The notes: a model not told the origin generated them from the letters alone. A DNA stretch of 38,773 nucleotides from Desulfobulbaceae bacterium (GCA_011391225.1 JAABQY010000005.1:1-38773), one strand, 5' to 3'. Counted from the first letter of the stretch, positions 8,894 through 18,879 are shown. Translations and numbers: made by a program.

Positions 8894-10486
8894 ATGAGAG
8901 TGCTGGTGAGTGACAATTTGTCTCAGGTTGGAATAGACATTCTTAAAAATGCCGGCCTGGAAGTGGATGTGAAAACCGGATTGGCCCCGGAGGAATTAAA
9001 AAAAATCATCGGTGATTATGATGGGTTGGCCATTCGCAGCGCAACCCGCGTCACTGCCGATATTTTAGAGGCAGCGCATAAGCTGAAGGTCATCGGACGG
9101 GCCGGGATAGGTCTTGATAATGTCGATATTCCGGCAGCCAGTAAAAAAGGCATTGTCGTGATGAATGCCCCGGATGGCAATGCGACAACCGCAGCTGAGC
9201 ACGCCATTTCTATGATGATGTCGCTTTCCCGTAATATTCCGCAGGCTTGCCGGTCGATGAAAGAGGGGAAATGGGAGAAGAAAAAATTCATGGGCCGAGA
9301 AGTCACCGGAAAGACCTTCGGTGTTATTGGTATAGGCAGAATAGGTGCGATTGCTGCAAGTCGGGCCCAGGGGTTAAAAATGAAGACGATAGCCTATGAC
9401 CCGCATATGCCGAAGGAAATGGCCGAAAAAATAGGCGTTGAGCTGGTCAGCCTTGAAAATTTGGCGAAACGTTCCGATTTTATTTCCGTGCATGTCCCTT
9501 TGACCCAGGAAACAAAACACATTGTTTCTACAGAGTTTTTCGCGAACATGAAACCTGAGGCCATGTTTATTGATTGTGCTCGGGGTGGAGTTTGTGATGA
9601 GGTGGCTCTTTATGAGGCATTGGTAAATAAGAAAATTGCCGGTGCTGCTCTTGACGTTTTTGCCAAAGAGCCTACAACTTTGGAGAATTCCCCACTTCTA
9701 GGTTTGGAAAATTTCATCTGTACGCCGCACCTGGGTGCTTCAACGAGCGAGGCTCAGGAAAATGTCGCTCTGATCATTGCTGAGCAAATTGTTGATTATC
9801 TTTTAAAGGGCGCGGTTACCAATGCTGTGAATGTCCCGTCGGTAAGCGATGATGTGCTGGCTCAGGTCGGACCGTACTTGACTTTGGGTGAGATGCTCGG
9901 CTGCCTCCATATGCAAATTGCCAAGGGCGGAGTGGCCGAGGTAACTATTGAATACAGTGGTGCATTGGCGGAGTTGAATACCAACCCCATAACGGTCGCT
10001 TTTCTCAAAGGACTTTTTTCACCTATCCTGAAGGATGCAGTGAATTATGTTAATGCCCCGATTATTGCCAAAGAGAGAGGGATTCGCGTTGTTGAGTCCA
10101 AGAGTGACAAGTCGGACGATTTTATCAATACCCTGGCGATCAAGGTAACAACCAAGGAAGCTGAAAATACCCTGGTTGGCACGGTTTTCGGACGTAATGA
10201 GCCGCGTCTTGTTCGTCTTAACTGCTTCAGATTGGAGGCCATGATATCCGGGCCTATGTTATTGGTTTTTAACAATGACGTTCCTGGGGTGATCGGAGCG
10301 CTTGGGACAACTCTCGGCAATGCCGGAGTGAATATTTCCCGGATGACAGTTGGCCGTGAAGAAAAAAGCAATCAAAATATTATCCTGCTTAGCACTGACG
10401 AACTTGTCTCGAAAGATCTGTTGGTAGAGGTCAAGAGTTTAGTGAATATCAACAACGCCCAGATTCTTGATCTTTCTGCCGTGTAA
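8894..10486 (+). CDS. serA: D-3-phosphoglycerate dehydrogenase
   Basis: MRVLVSDNLSQVGIDIL..., GIGRIG NAD-binding motif, C-terminal ACT domain. Start moved from 8852 to the ATG at 8894, which follows GAGGGG. Confidence 0.96.
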   Translation: MRVLVSDNLSQVGIDILKNAGLEVDVKTGLAPEELKKIIGDYDGLAIRSATRVTADILEAAHKLKVIGRAGIGLDNVDIPAASKKGIVVMNAPDGNATTAAEHAISMMMSLSRNIPQACRSMKEGKWEKKKFMGREVTGKTFGVIGIGRIGAIAASRAQGLKMKTIAYDPHMPKEMAEKIGVELVSLENLAKRSDFISVHVPLTQETKHIVSTEFFANMKPEAMFIDCARGGVCDEVALYEALVNKKIAGAALDVFAKEPTTLENSPLLGLENFICTPHLGASTSEAQENVALIIAEQIVDYLLKGAVTNAVNVPSVSDDVLAQVGPYLTLGEMLGCLHMQIAKGGVAEVTIEYSGALAELNTNPITVAFLKGLFSPILKDAVNYVNAPIIAKERGIRVVESKSDKSDDFINTLAIKVTTKEAENTLVGTVFGRNEPRLVRLNCFRLEAMISGPMLLVFNNDVPGVIGALGTTLGNAGVNISRMTVGREEKSNQNIILLSTDELVSKDLLVEVKSLVNINNAQILDLSAV

Positions 10487-10591
10487 GCATCACTGCACAA
10501 GAGGAACAAAGAAGAACAGTAATTGCTTGTTTTGCGAAAGTATTTTTCCGGTTACCGGGGATGCGATTGACTTGAAAAAAGGAGCAGGGAT

Positions 10592-10927
10592 ATGGCGGAA
10601 GATGAGAGTAAAGAAGGGAGTGGCTGTGGCTGTGGCTGTGGTGATGGTAAGGTTCCCACTAAAGAGGGGAGATGTGTGATGCCGGAAGTTACCTTTCCTG
10701 CCTTTGTAATGTCTTTAAATACCTCTGCACTGTACCATCTTGGTGAGATCGCTGATCCGCAGACAGGCAAAAGGATCATTGAGCCCGACCTTGCAAGACA
10801 TGCCATAGACACCCTAGTGCTTCTGCAAAATAAGACCAAAGGGAACTTGACGCCGGATGAAGAAGAATTGTTGAAAAACATCCTTTATGACATCAAAATA
10901 CGCTTTGTCAAAGTAGTGAAAAAGTAG
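10592..10927 (+). CDS. DUF1844 family protein with CGCGCG N-terminal motif
   Basis: MAEDESKEGSGCGCGCGDG... then MPEVTFPAFVMSLNTSALYHLGEIADPQTG...LARHAIDTLVLLQNKTKGNL, typical of DUF1844. Confidence 0.88.
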   Translation: MAEDESKEGSGCGCGCGDGKVPTKEGRCVMPEVTFPAFVMSLNTSALYHLGEIADPQTGKRIIEPDLARHAIDTLVLLQNKTKGNLTPDEEELLKNILYDIKIRFVKVVKK

Positions 10928-10940
10928 ATTCTCGCAATCA

Positions 10941-11909
10941 ATGATCCCGGCTCATTGCAAGATTACTCTCCATGCCCCGGCAAAAATCAACTTGTTTCTC
11001 CATGTCATCGGTCGACGTTGCGACGGCTACCATGATTTGGAGACATGGATGCAGAAATTGCAGTTGTATGACACCCTCTCCCTGGAAATTCTCCCCGAAG
11101 ACAGGAAGATAGAGTTTTTTTGCTCAGACCCTAACGTTCCGGCAGATGGAAGCAATCTTGCTGTACGAGCGGCAGGTGTCTTTTTTGCCGCCAGCCGGAA
11201 GGGCGCAGGATACGGGGTGAGAATTTATCTTGAAAAAAAAATACCGATAGCGGCCGGCCTTGGCGGTGGGAGCAGCGATGCCGGCACAGTTCTTCGCGGG
11301 TTGAATACCATCTTTGAACAAGAGTTTCGTGAACAAGATTTGATTGAAATTGCACGTCCCTTGGGTGCGGATGTGCCTTTTTTTGCTGTGGGCCATGATG
11401 CCGTTGTTGCTCGGGGTATTGGCGATATAATGTATCCTGTCCATTCGATTGACGATTGTTCATTCGTTTTGGTCAATCCCGATATTTATGTCTCAACTGC
11501 TTGGGTTTTTCAAAATTTAACATTGACAAGGCGAACGAAAAACTCTAAATTGTCATGCTTTCAAAAGCACAAAACTGTTTCTCCGTTGCTGGCTGAGATG
11601 CATAACGACCTTGAACAGGTAACGTGCGCAAGGCATCCTGAAATCGAGCGTATAAAAAGTTCTCTTCTAGCGGCGGGTGCATCGAGGGTATTGATGTCCG
11701 GGAGTGGGCCGACGGTTTTCGGGATTTTTCCCGACTCAAATTTGTCATATAGTTTTGATTTTGCACGTATTGTGGGCGGATTACGTCAGGAATACGGCGA
11801 AAAAGTATACTTATTAAGGGCTTGCACTGGGGCGTCGCCAAGCGGTAAGGCACCGGGTTTTGATCCCGGCATCCGTAGGTTCGAATCCTTCCGCCCCAGC
11901 CACTGCTAA
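10941..11909 (+). CDS. ispE: 4-diphosphocytidyl-2-C-methyl-D-erythritol kinase; reading frame runs through tRNA-Gln
   Basis: GHMP kinase: APAKINLFLHVIGRRCDGYHDLETW, PIAAGLGGGSSDAGTVLRGLN, LMSGSGPTVFGIF. C-terminal ~25 residues are a translation of tRNA-Gln. Confidence 0.95.
   Translation: MIPAHCKITLHAPAKINLFLHVIGRRCDGYHDLETWMQKLQLYDTLSLEILPEDRKIEFFCSDPNVPADGSNLAVRAAGVFFAASRKGAGYGVRIYLEKKIPIAAGLGGGSSDAGTVLRGLNTIFEQEFREQDLIEIARPLGADVPFFAVGHDAVVARGIGDIMYPVHSIDDCSFVLVNPDIYVSTAWVFQNLTLTRRTKNSKLSCFQKHKTVSPLLAEMHNDLEQVTCARHPEIERIKSSLLAAGASRVLMSGSGPTVFGIFPDSNLSYSFDFARIVGGLRQEYGEKVYLLRACTGASPSGKAPGFDPGIRRFESFRPSHC
11828..11902 (+). tRNA. tRNA-Gln (anticodon TTG), CCA encoded
   Basis: TGGGGCG-TC-GCC-AAGCGGTAA-GGC-A-CCGGG-TTTTGAT-CCCGG-CATCC-GTAGG-TTCGAAT-CCTTC-CGCCCCA-G-CCA folds as a cloverleaf with anticodon TTG. 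One T·T mismatch in the T-stem. Confidence 0.95.
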
Positions 11910-11943
11910 CGTACCTTTTACGATTCTTCCGAGTGCATAAAAC

Positions 11944-12885
11944 ATGGGACGAGATATAAAGATTTTTTCAGGCAATGCTCATAGGCAGTTGGCAGAAGAA
12001 ATTGCTGTCCATCTGAATATTCCTTTGAGCAAAGCCGATCTGAGAACATTCAGTGATGGAGAGATCTTTGTCGAACTAAAGGAAAATGTCCGAGGTACCG
12101 ACGTTTTTCTCATTCAGCCTACATGCACTCCAGTGAATGATCATCTGATGGAATTGGTGATCATGGTTGATGCGCTGAGACGTGCGTCAGCGAGAAGGAT
12201 AACTGCTGTCGTTCCCTATTACGGTTATGCACGTCAGGATCGAAAAAACGCCCCGCGTGTTCCAATTTCTGCTAAGGTGGTTGCCGAAATGTTCATGGCG
12301 GTGGGGGTTCGCAGGGTACTGTGTATGGACTTGCATGCCGGACAGATCCAGGGATTTTTTAATATCCCTGTCGACCATCTTTTTGCGGCGCCGGTTATTC
12401 TCAAATATATCAAGCAAAACTTCGGGGAAGATGTCATCATGGTTTCTCCGGATGCCGGTGGGGTGGAGAGGACCCGTGCGTTCGCTAAAAGGTTGAATTC
12501 CGGTTTGGCCATTATTGATAAACGTCGTGACAAGCCCAATGAATGCGAGGCAATGCATGTAATTGGCGATGTTGTGGGAAAAACTGCGATTTTGATGGAC
12601 GATATGGTCGATACAGCGGGGACGCTTTGTTCAGGTGCCAAGACCCTTTTGGAACATGGGGCCAAAGAAGTGCATGCTTGTTGCTCTCATCCTGTTCTCT
12701 CTGGGCCGGCGATTGAAAGAATCAACGCTTCTCAATTGAAATCACTTGTCGTTACAAATTCTATTCCCCTTCGTGGTGAATCGCTGAAGTGTGAAAAAAT
12801 AAAAGTTCTTTCCGTCTCTCGCTTGTTGGCAGAGGCGATTAGCCGGATACATAGTGAGGATTCAGTCAGTTCATTGTTTGTGTAA
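11944..12885 (+). CDS. prs: Ribose-phosphate pyrophosphokinase
   Basis: [24 protein letters not shown]..., [24 protein letters not shown]-binding signature. Confidence 0.97.
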   Translation: MGRDIKIFSGNAHRQLAEEIAVHLNIPLSKADLRTFSDGEIFVELKENVRGTDVFLIQPTCTPVNDHLMELVIMVDALRRASARRITAVVPYYGYARQDRKNAPRVPISAKVVAEMFMAVGVRRVLCMDLHAGQIQGFFNIPVDHLFAAPVILKYIKQNFGEDVIMVSPDAGGVERTRAFAKRLNSGLAIIDKRRDKPNECEAMHVIGDVVGKTAILMDDMVDTAGTLCSGAKTLLEHGAKEVHACCSHPVLSGPAIERINASQLKSLVVTNSIPLRGESLKCEKIKVLSVSRLLAEAISRIHSEDSVSSLFV

Positions 12886-12991
12886 ATGGCGTGGTTTATT
12901 TGTTAATATTTTCGATATTCTATAACTGTTTATAATATTCTGCTCAGTCGTTCTTGGTGTCTGGCGGCGACTGTCTGGCAAAGGAGGCTTT

Positions 12992-13567
12992 ATGTTTCAG
13001 GTTGAAATGTCCGCATCTGTGAGAAATACATCCGGTAAAGGACCTATGCGGCAACTGCGTATGAAAGGGATTACCCCTGCAGTGGTATATGGTGGTGGTG
13101 GAGAAGCTGTCATGCTTCAGTTGGAGACCAAGACACTTATGGCCAAGCTTCTTGAGTTCTATCGCCGCAATACGGTTGTCACTCTAAAAATAGACGGCGT
13201 TGCTGATAGGTGTGTGATGATTGGAGAGGTTCAGACGGATCCTGTTCGCGATACTTTAATCCATGTTGATTTTTGTGAAATTGATCTTCAGAAAAAGCGG
13301 TCGTTCACTGTTCCCATTGTGTATAACGGCGCAGCTAAGGGTGTTGACCTTGGTGGGGATATGATAATTGATCATACTAATGTCATTCTAGAGGGTAAAC
13401 CTCTTGATATCCCTGATGAATGTGTGGTTGATGTAACGCCTTTAGCCATTGGTGACAGTGTCAAATGTGGTGAGATCTCCATTCCTGAAAATGTTCGCAT
13501 GGTTACGGATGTTGAGGTATTAGCCGTCAGTATAATGAAGCCCGGACAGAAGGCGGTTGCCGCTTAA
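12992..13567 (+). CDS. rplY: 50S ribosomal protein L25 / general stress protein Ctc
   Basis: NTSGKGPMRQLRMKGITPAVVYGGG...; 191 aa CTC-type L25 between prs and pth. Confidence 0.93.
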   Translation: MFQVEMSASVRNTSGKGPMRQLRMKGITPAVVYGGGGEAVMLQLETKTLMAKLLEFYRRNTVVTLKIDGVADRCVMIGEVQTDPVRDTLIHVDFCEIDLQKKRSFTVPIVYNGAAKGVDLGGDMIIDHTNVILEGKPLDIPDECVVDVTPLAIGDSVKCGEISIPENVRMVTDVEVLAVSIMKPGQKAVAA

Positions 13568-13664
13568 TACAATATTGAGCAGGGTCGTGCTGGGATGAAA
13601 ACATGTGCTAATAGGCTGCTTAAAGGCTTGTAAGGCACATGTGAGTCGCCTGGAGAAGAGAATA

Positions 13665-13706
13665 AAAGGTCCGAAAAAGGTTTCTTTTTCGGACCTTTCT
13701 TTTTTT
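13665..13706 (+). terminator. Rho-independent terminator downstream of rplY
   Basis: AAAGGTCCGAAAAAG-GTTT-CTTTTTCGGACCTTT then CTTTTTTT: 15-bp perfect stem followed by a T-tract. Confidence 0.92.
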
Positions 13707-13720
13707 GGATTAAATGGTTT

Positions 13721-14317
13721 ATGGAAGCAAACGACTACCTGATTGTGGGACTTGGTAATCCCGGCGCGCAATACTGTTTGAACCGCCATAATGTAGGCTT
13801 TCAGGTTATTGATAAACTTTCCGGGAGTTGGGGAGCAGTGGGGAGCTTTGTTGAAAAATGGCAGGCATTTTCCTCAAGTTTGTCATTTTGCGGCAAAAAG
13901 GTCCATCTCATTAAACCTGTAACCTATATGAATCTGAGCGGTAAAGCAGTAGTTCAATATTTCCGGTTCTATAAAATATTGCCTGACCAACTGCTGGTTA
14001 TTCATGACGATCTTGACATGAACCCAGGACGTTTAAAACTGGTTAAAGGTGGTGGTGCTGGAGGCCATAATGGTATAAAATCTCTCGTTGAATGCTTAGG
14101 CTCTAACGATTTCTATCGGTTGAAAATCGGAATCGGAAGGCCTGGGAAAGGGGATGTTCATCCCGGATTCCCAGTTGAAAAGTACGTGCTCAGTGATTTT
14201 GACACCCTTGAAACGGCTCTCATGACCACCCGATATCCCATACTGGATGAAGGCATTCGTCTTTATCTTCAGGATACACCTGAAAAGGCTATGGGGCTTC
14301 TTAATGGCCTGAAGTGA
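13721..14317 (+). CDS. pth: Peptidyl-tRNA hydrolase
   Basis: YLIVGLGNPGAQYCLNRHNVGF..., KPVTYMNLSGKAV, HDDLDMNPGRLKLVKGGGAGGHNGIKS. Confidence 0.97.
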   Translation: MEANDYLIVGLGNPGAQYCLNRHNVGFQVIDKLSGSWGAVGSFVEKWQAFSSSLSFCGKKVHLIKPVTYMNLSGKAVVQYFRFYKILPDQLLVIHDDLDMNPGRLKLVKGGGAGGHNGIKSLVECLGSNDFYRLKIGIGRPGKGDVHPGFPVEKYVLSDFDTLETALMTTRYPILDEGIRLYLQDTPEKAMGLLNGLK

Positions 14318-14632
14318 AGCAGACCCTTTGGTGAAGAAAAACCTCAACCGTCATCATCTCATTTTATTATGATCAGTTTTATGCTTGGATGGCAGGGAAA
14401 AAGTGCGGCAATTATTCTGCAAATGTGTTACAAAGAAAATGTACAGTGTTAAGAAATACTGATCTTCAGTATCACCCGCTGCAGCAAAAATATCAATCAC
14501 AACCGGATTAAAGAAATTTCTCTTTAGAGTTCGGCGCATTCCCCTTGTTTGCAGATGCTTGTATAGTGTCATACCACTCAGCTACTAGTGTGTCCGGCCT
14601 TATTGAAGGCGTTTTTATAAAAGGAGAAAACT

Positions 14633-15112
14633 GTGTTTTCTGAAGGTGATATGGCTGTATATCCAGCTCATGGTGTTGGTGTTATTAAAGCCGTCGAGAC
14701 GAAGAAAATCGGTGGAATTGACCAATCATTTTACATTTTAGAAATTCTTGACAATAGCATGAGAATCATGATTCCTACCGCCAGCAGTAAAAATGTCGGC
14801 CTGCGAGCTATTGTCGGGAAGCATGAGGTAAGTAATGTTTTCGATATATTAGCGGATCGCTCAGTAGCTCTGGGTACTCAGACCTGGAATAGACGGTACC
14901 GTGATTATATGGAAAAGATCAAGACCGGATCTGTCCATGAAGTTGCTGTTGTATTGCGCGATCTTTTCCTTCTGAGTGTTGACAAGGATTTGAGTTACGG
15001 TGAGAGAAAGATGCTCGATACTGCCAAAAACCTCCTCGTCAAAGAATTGTCATTAGCGCAGGATACTGAAGAAGCAGCTGTAAGCAAAACCATAGAAGCC
15101 ATCTTTTCCTAA
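14633..15112 (+). CDS. CarD/CdnL family transcriptional regulator
   Basis: FSEGDMAVYPAHGVGVIKAVETKKIGG...FYILEILDNSMRIMIPTASSKNVGLR; CarD_CdnL RNAP-interacting domain pattern. Confidence 0.93.
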   Translation: MFSEGDMAVYPAHGVGVIKAVETKKIGGIDQSFYILEILDNSMRIMIPTASSKNVGLRAIVGKHEVSNVFDILADRSVALGTQTWNRRYRDYMEKIKTGSVHEVAVVLRDLFLLSVDKDLSYGERKMLDTAKNLLVKELSLAQDTEEAAVSKTIEAIFS

Positions 15113-15132
15113 TAAGGGACTCAGCCGCTCAT

Positions 15133-16113
15133 ATGGAAGTAGTTGTTCCGGTCAGAGACAGTTCTTCTTTCCACGGCAATTCTATTCACGTTGCAATTGA
15201 TGCGGGAATGGCGGGAATTCGATTAGATCAATTTCTTGCTTTAACTATTCCATCAATCTCAAGATCCGTCCTTGCCAATTCTATTCGAAAAGGCCATATC
15301 TGCATCGATGCGATTTGTCGCAAAAGCAGCTATCGACTTAAAGAGGGGGAGGTCGTCAGCGGCCATATTGAGCAACAAGAGGACATAGCTGTCCAGCCTC
15401 AATCGATCAATCTTTCAATCATCTACGAAGATGAATTTCTCCTGCTTTTGTCAAAGCCACCAGGGCTTGTCGTACACCCCGGGAGTGGTAATCCTCATGG
15501 TACACTTGTGAATGGCTTGGTCCATTATTGCCAATCGATTGCCGAGGTTGGTGATAGTTTGAGACCAGGCATAGTTCACAGGCTTGATAAGGATACCTCG
15601 GGAATTATGCTTGTGGCTAAGCAGGGTTTCGTTCACCGGAAGTTGGTCGACGACTTCAAGAACCGACGACTCACCAAGGAATACCTGGCATTACTCCACG
15701 GTGTGCTTAGGGAAAAAAGCGGTCGATTGGTTGCATCTATAGGTCGCCACCCAGTCCAGCGTCAGAAGATGGCCATTGTTTATGGCGGGAGGCATGCCGT
15801 CAGTAATTGGCAGGTGCTTCAGGAATTTCCCAATGTCTTTTCCTTAGTAAAAATTATGATTGAAACCGGGAGGACGCATCAGATTCGCGTCCATATGGCT
15901 CATCTTGGCTGCCCGGTAGTGGGCGATAAAGTGTATGGTGGGCATCGCGATAATAGTGTCTTTCCGAGGCAACTCCTGCATGCATCGAGATTAGTTTTTC
16001 GTCATCCCGTTACTGATCAACCGATGGATTATACTGCTGCGCTTTGGCCTGATTTTGCCGACGTTTTAAATGGCTTGCATGGTGATCAGGCTCTGGAGGC
16101 GGCAGGCCAATGA
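15133..16113 (+). CDS. rluD: RluA/RluD family 23S rRNA pseudouridine synthase
   Basis: N-terminal S4-like segment, then KPPGLVVHPGSGNPHGTLVNGL, GIVHRLDKDTSGIMLVAK, TGRTHQIRVHMAHLGCPVVGD. Confidence 0.9.
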   Translation: MEVVVPVRDSSSFHGNSIHVAIDAGMAGIRLDQFLALTIPSISRSVLANSIRKGHICIDAICRKSSYRLKEGEVVSGHIEQQEDIAVQPQSINLSIIYEDEFLLLLSKPPGLVVHPGSGNPHGTLVNGLVHYCQSIAEVGDSLRPGIVHRLDKDTSGIMLVAKQGFVHRKLVDDFKNRRLTKEYLALLHGVLREKSGRLVASIGRHPVQRQKMAIVYGGRHAVSNWQVLQEFPNVFSLVKIMIETGRTHQIRVHMAHLGCPVVGDKVYGGHRDNSVFPRQLLHASRLVFRHPVTDQPMDYTAALWPDFADVLNGLHGDQALEAAGQ

Positions 16114-16727
16114 ATATTGCCGTGACGGGTGGTTTGGGTTCAGGGAAGAGCACAGCCAGCAGGATTCTCGCAGTCGCAATGTCAGCCGAGCATTTAGATG
16201 TCGATGAGCTTTGCCGGCAGCAAATGCATCCGGGCAATTTAGGCTTTAAACAATTTGTTGAGGTTTTTGGCAACCGCTATCTTTTGCCGGACGGCTCGAT
16301 CAACAGACAACTTTTGCGCCAGGCTGTGTTTGCTGATAGCAGAGTGAAAAACGATCTGGAAAAAATCCTTCATCCCATAGTTCAAAGGCAGGTTGCTGAA
16401 TATTATGTGCAGTGTCTTGCCGCTGGAAAACGCCTCGTAGTTGAGGTTCCACTGCTCTTTGAAGTTGGGTGGCAACATGATTTTGCTGTGTGTGTGGTTG
16501 TATATGTTTCCGAAGAGCTTTGCTTCAATCGGGTGGCAGCACGAGATGGTTTCACGGCAGATGCGATACAACGGATTTGTGCGGCGCAACTCCCTCTTTC
16601 GGAAAAATGTAAGTCTGCCGATTTTGTCGTTGATAATAGCGGGACATTTGTCAGTACGGTGAAACAAATTGCCTGGCTCGGGGAAAAACTCCTGGGCAGA
16701 GAAAGTGATGGGAAATGTGCAAAATGA
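16110..16727 (+). CDS. coaE: Dephospho-CoA kinase
   Basis: MNIAVTGGLGSGKSTASRIL, DVDELCRQ, VEVPLLFEVGW; 4-bp overlap with the upstream gene. Confidence 0.93.
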   Translation: MNIAVTGGLGSGKSTASRILAVAMSAEHLDVDELCRQQMHPGNLGFKQFVEVFGNRYLLPDGSINRQLLRQAVFADSRVKNDLEKILHPIVQRQVAEYYVQCLAAGKRLVVEVPLLFEVGWQHDFAVCVVVYVSEELCFNRVAARDGFTADAIQRICAAQLPLSEKCKSADFVVDNSGTFVSTVKQIAWLGEKLLGRESDGKCAK

Positions 16728-16842
16728 CAGGGCAAGCGGTTGCCACATAGTAACTTGACAATTTTATACTGTAAACGGCGTAAGGAGCCGTAACAAAATC
16801 ATAATAATTAGCCAAGTTATTTTGTGGCGGCCCCTAAAAAGC

Positions 16843-16871
16843 TTGACAGTAAAGACGTGAATACGTATAAG
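16843..16871 (+). promoter_or_regulatory. Sigma-70-type promoter candidate upstream of rho
   Basis: TTGACA (16843-16848), 17-bp spacer, TATAAG (16866-16871). Confidence 0.6.
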
Positions 16872-17260
16872 GAGGCAATGATTTTTATATTCAATCCCTG
16901 TCTTTGTTGAATCATCTCTTTTGAATCCTGTTTGTTCCACGCCGCTGTGAGATAGCCTGTATCCGGAAGATAGTTCTAGGATCATCTACAGACTTCAAAA
17001 TGTTTGATTCGCCACTGATCTGGTCGTTTATCCCATTCTATTTTTAGTATCTGACCGACACACAGCACTCAACGAGTCGTATTGAAATCAGAAATGATTT
17101 CCGTTGCCATGGATTTTGTCTAGGCATGTCTTGCAATGCATGGACTTGACAGAAATTAATAAATCCACACCGATGACATGGCGAAGAACCTGACGCGATT
17201 TGGCGTCAAAGGTGTTTTCCCGTTATGCTGCCAATAATTCCAGAAAGGAGAAGTAGATTA

Positions 17261-18511
17261 ATGAATCTGGCGGAACTTAAACTGATGAAAATCGGTGAAT
17301 TGGTGGCGCTTGGCCGATCATTAAAGGTCGAAGGCTACAGCGCGCTGCGTAAACAGGAACTTATATTTGCAATTCTTAAAGCCCAATCCGACAAGGATGG
17401 AAAGATGCGCGGTAGTGGAGTCCTGGAAATACTACCCGATGGCTTCGGTTTCCTCAGAGCCCCTGATTACAATTACCTGCCTGGACCGGATGATATATAT
17501 GTTTCACCCTCGCAAATTCGTCGATTGAATCTTCGCACCGGCGATACCATTGAAGGTTTGGTCCGTTCGCCCAAGGAGGGAGAGAGATATTTTGCTTTGC
17601 TCAAGGTAGACAGTGTCAATTTTGATCCTCCCGAAGCATCTAAGCAGAAGACATTGTTTGGCAACCTTACCCCGCTTCATCCCAATGAAGCTTTTACCTT
17701 GGAGTGGCAGCCGGATAACATTTCCATGCGGATTATGGATATGTTTGCGCCCATCGGCAAGGGTCAGAGAGGACTCATCGTTGCTCCACCACGAACTGGC
17801 AAAACGGTACTCATGCAAAAAATTGCTAACTCTATTGTGCGAAATCACAAAGAGGTGTATCTGATAGTCCTTCTCATTGATGAACGTCCGGAAGAGGTCA
17901 CGGAAATGACCAGGAGTGTCAAGACGGCCGAGGTTGTCAGCTCGACCTTTGACGAACCACCGCAGCGACATATCCAAGTAGCAGAAATGGTTATAGAAAA
18001 GGCAAAAAGACTGGTCGAGCATAAAAAAGATGTGGTGATTTTGCTTGACTCGATTACTCGACTCGCCCGAGCTTACAACACTGTCACCCCGGCAAGTGGC
18101 AAAATCCTTTCCGGCGGTGTTGAGGCAAACGCCTTGCATCGGCCCAAACGTTTCTTTGGTGCGGCAAGGAATATCGAAGAGGGCGGAAGTCTGACCATTC
18201 TGGCCACGGCACTTATCGAAACAGGCAGCCGAATGGATGAAGTAATCTTTGAAGAATTCAAGGGAACCGGCAATATGGAATTAATTCTTGATCGGAAGAT
18301 GGCCGATAAACGAATATTTCCGGCTATCGATCTCAAGCGGTCAGGGACTCGTAAGGAAGATCTCCTTATCAAAGCAGATGCATTGAACCGGATTTGGATA
18401 CTTCGGAAACTTCTCAACTCCATGAATCCCGCCGATTGTATGGATTTCCTTATAGATAAGTTGAAACTGCAGAAGTCAAACGCTGATTTCCTTGATTCCA
18501 TGAACACATAA
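17261..18511 (+). CDS. rho: Transcription termination factor Rho
   Basis: [21 protein letters not shown]..., [37 protein letters not shown]. Start at 17261 after GAAAGGAG. Confidence 0.97.
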   Translation: MNLAELKLMKIGELVALGRSLKVEGYSALRKQELIFAILKAQSDKDGKMRGSGVLEILPDGFGFLRAPDYNYLPGPDDIYVSPSQIRRLNLRTGDTIEGLVRSPKEGERYFALLKVDSVNFDPPEASKQKTLFGNLTPLHPNEAFTLEWQPDNISMRIMDMFAPIGKGQRGLIVAPPRTGKTVLMQKIANSIVRNHKEVYLIVLLIDERPEEVTEMTRSVKTAEVVSSTFDEPPQRHIQVAEMVIEKAKRLVEHKKDVVILLDSITRLARAYNTVTPASGKILSGGVEANALHRPKRFFGAARNIEEGGSLTILATALIETGSRMDEVIFEEFKGTGNMELILDRKMADKRIFPAIDLKRSGTRKEDLLIKADALNRIWILRKLLNSMNPADCMDFLIDKLKLQKSNADFLDSMNT

Positions 18512-18535
18512 GATTTTCATGCAAGCATGAAAATC
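18512..18535 (+). terminator. Hairpin immediately after rho stop codon, terminator-like
   Basis: GATTTTCATG-CAAG-CATGAAAATC, 10-bp perfect stem; TTTTT occurs only 5 nt after the stem. Confidence 0.4.
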
Positions 18536-18651
18536 CCCAATTTTTGTTGAAAAAAATTACTGTTTGGGTAATATACCGCTCTTGCAGTAAAAAATATTCT
18601 CATTATCGTTAATTTTTGTTCACCCTCTGGGGTGTTGGAGGAATAGTGGCT

Positions 18652-18879
18652 ATGAAGAACGGAATTCATCCTGAGTATAATACTATCGATGCGGCTTGTG
18701 CGTGTGGAAACAAAGTCGAAATAGGTTCGGTAATGAAAGAAATGAAGGTGGAGATTTGCTCCGCCTGCCATCCCTTTTTCACCGGTAAACAGAAACTTAT
18801 TGATTCGGCTGGACGCATCGAGAAATTCAAGCAGCGTTATGCACAGCATTACGCAAAATTAGGAAAGGAAAAATCCTAA
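18652..18879 (+). CDS. rpmE: 50S ribosomal protein L31
   Basis: [63 protein letters not shown]; zinc-type L31. Start at 18652 after GGAGGAAT. Confidence 0.96.
   Translation: MKNGIHPEYNTIDAACACGNKVEIGSVMKEMKVEICSACHPFFTGKQKLIDSAGRIEKFKQRYAQHYAKLGKEKS

Noticed and set aside
12187-12665. ORFs opposite or overlapping prs (12187..12558 -, 12227..12496 +, 12234..12665 -)
   Set aside because: Fully inside prs in other frames; no domain signal.
14354-14572. 72-aa minus ORF between pth and carD
   Set aside because: No recognised motif and no clear ribosome-binding site; likely chance.
16878-16910. 10-codon ORF MIFIFNPCLC in the rho leader as an attenuator peptide
   Set aside because: The ATG falls at about the predicted transcription start, so no leader RBS would be present.
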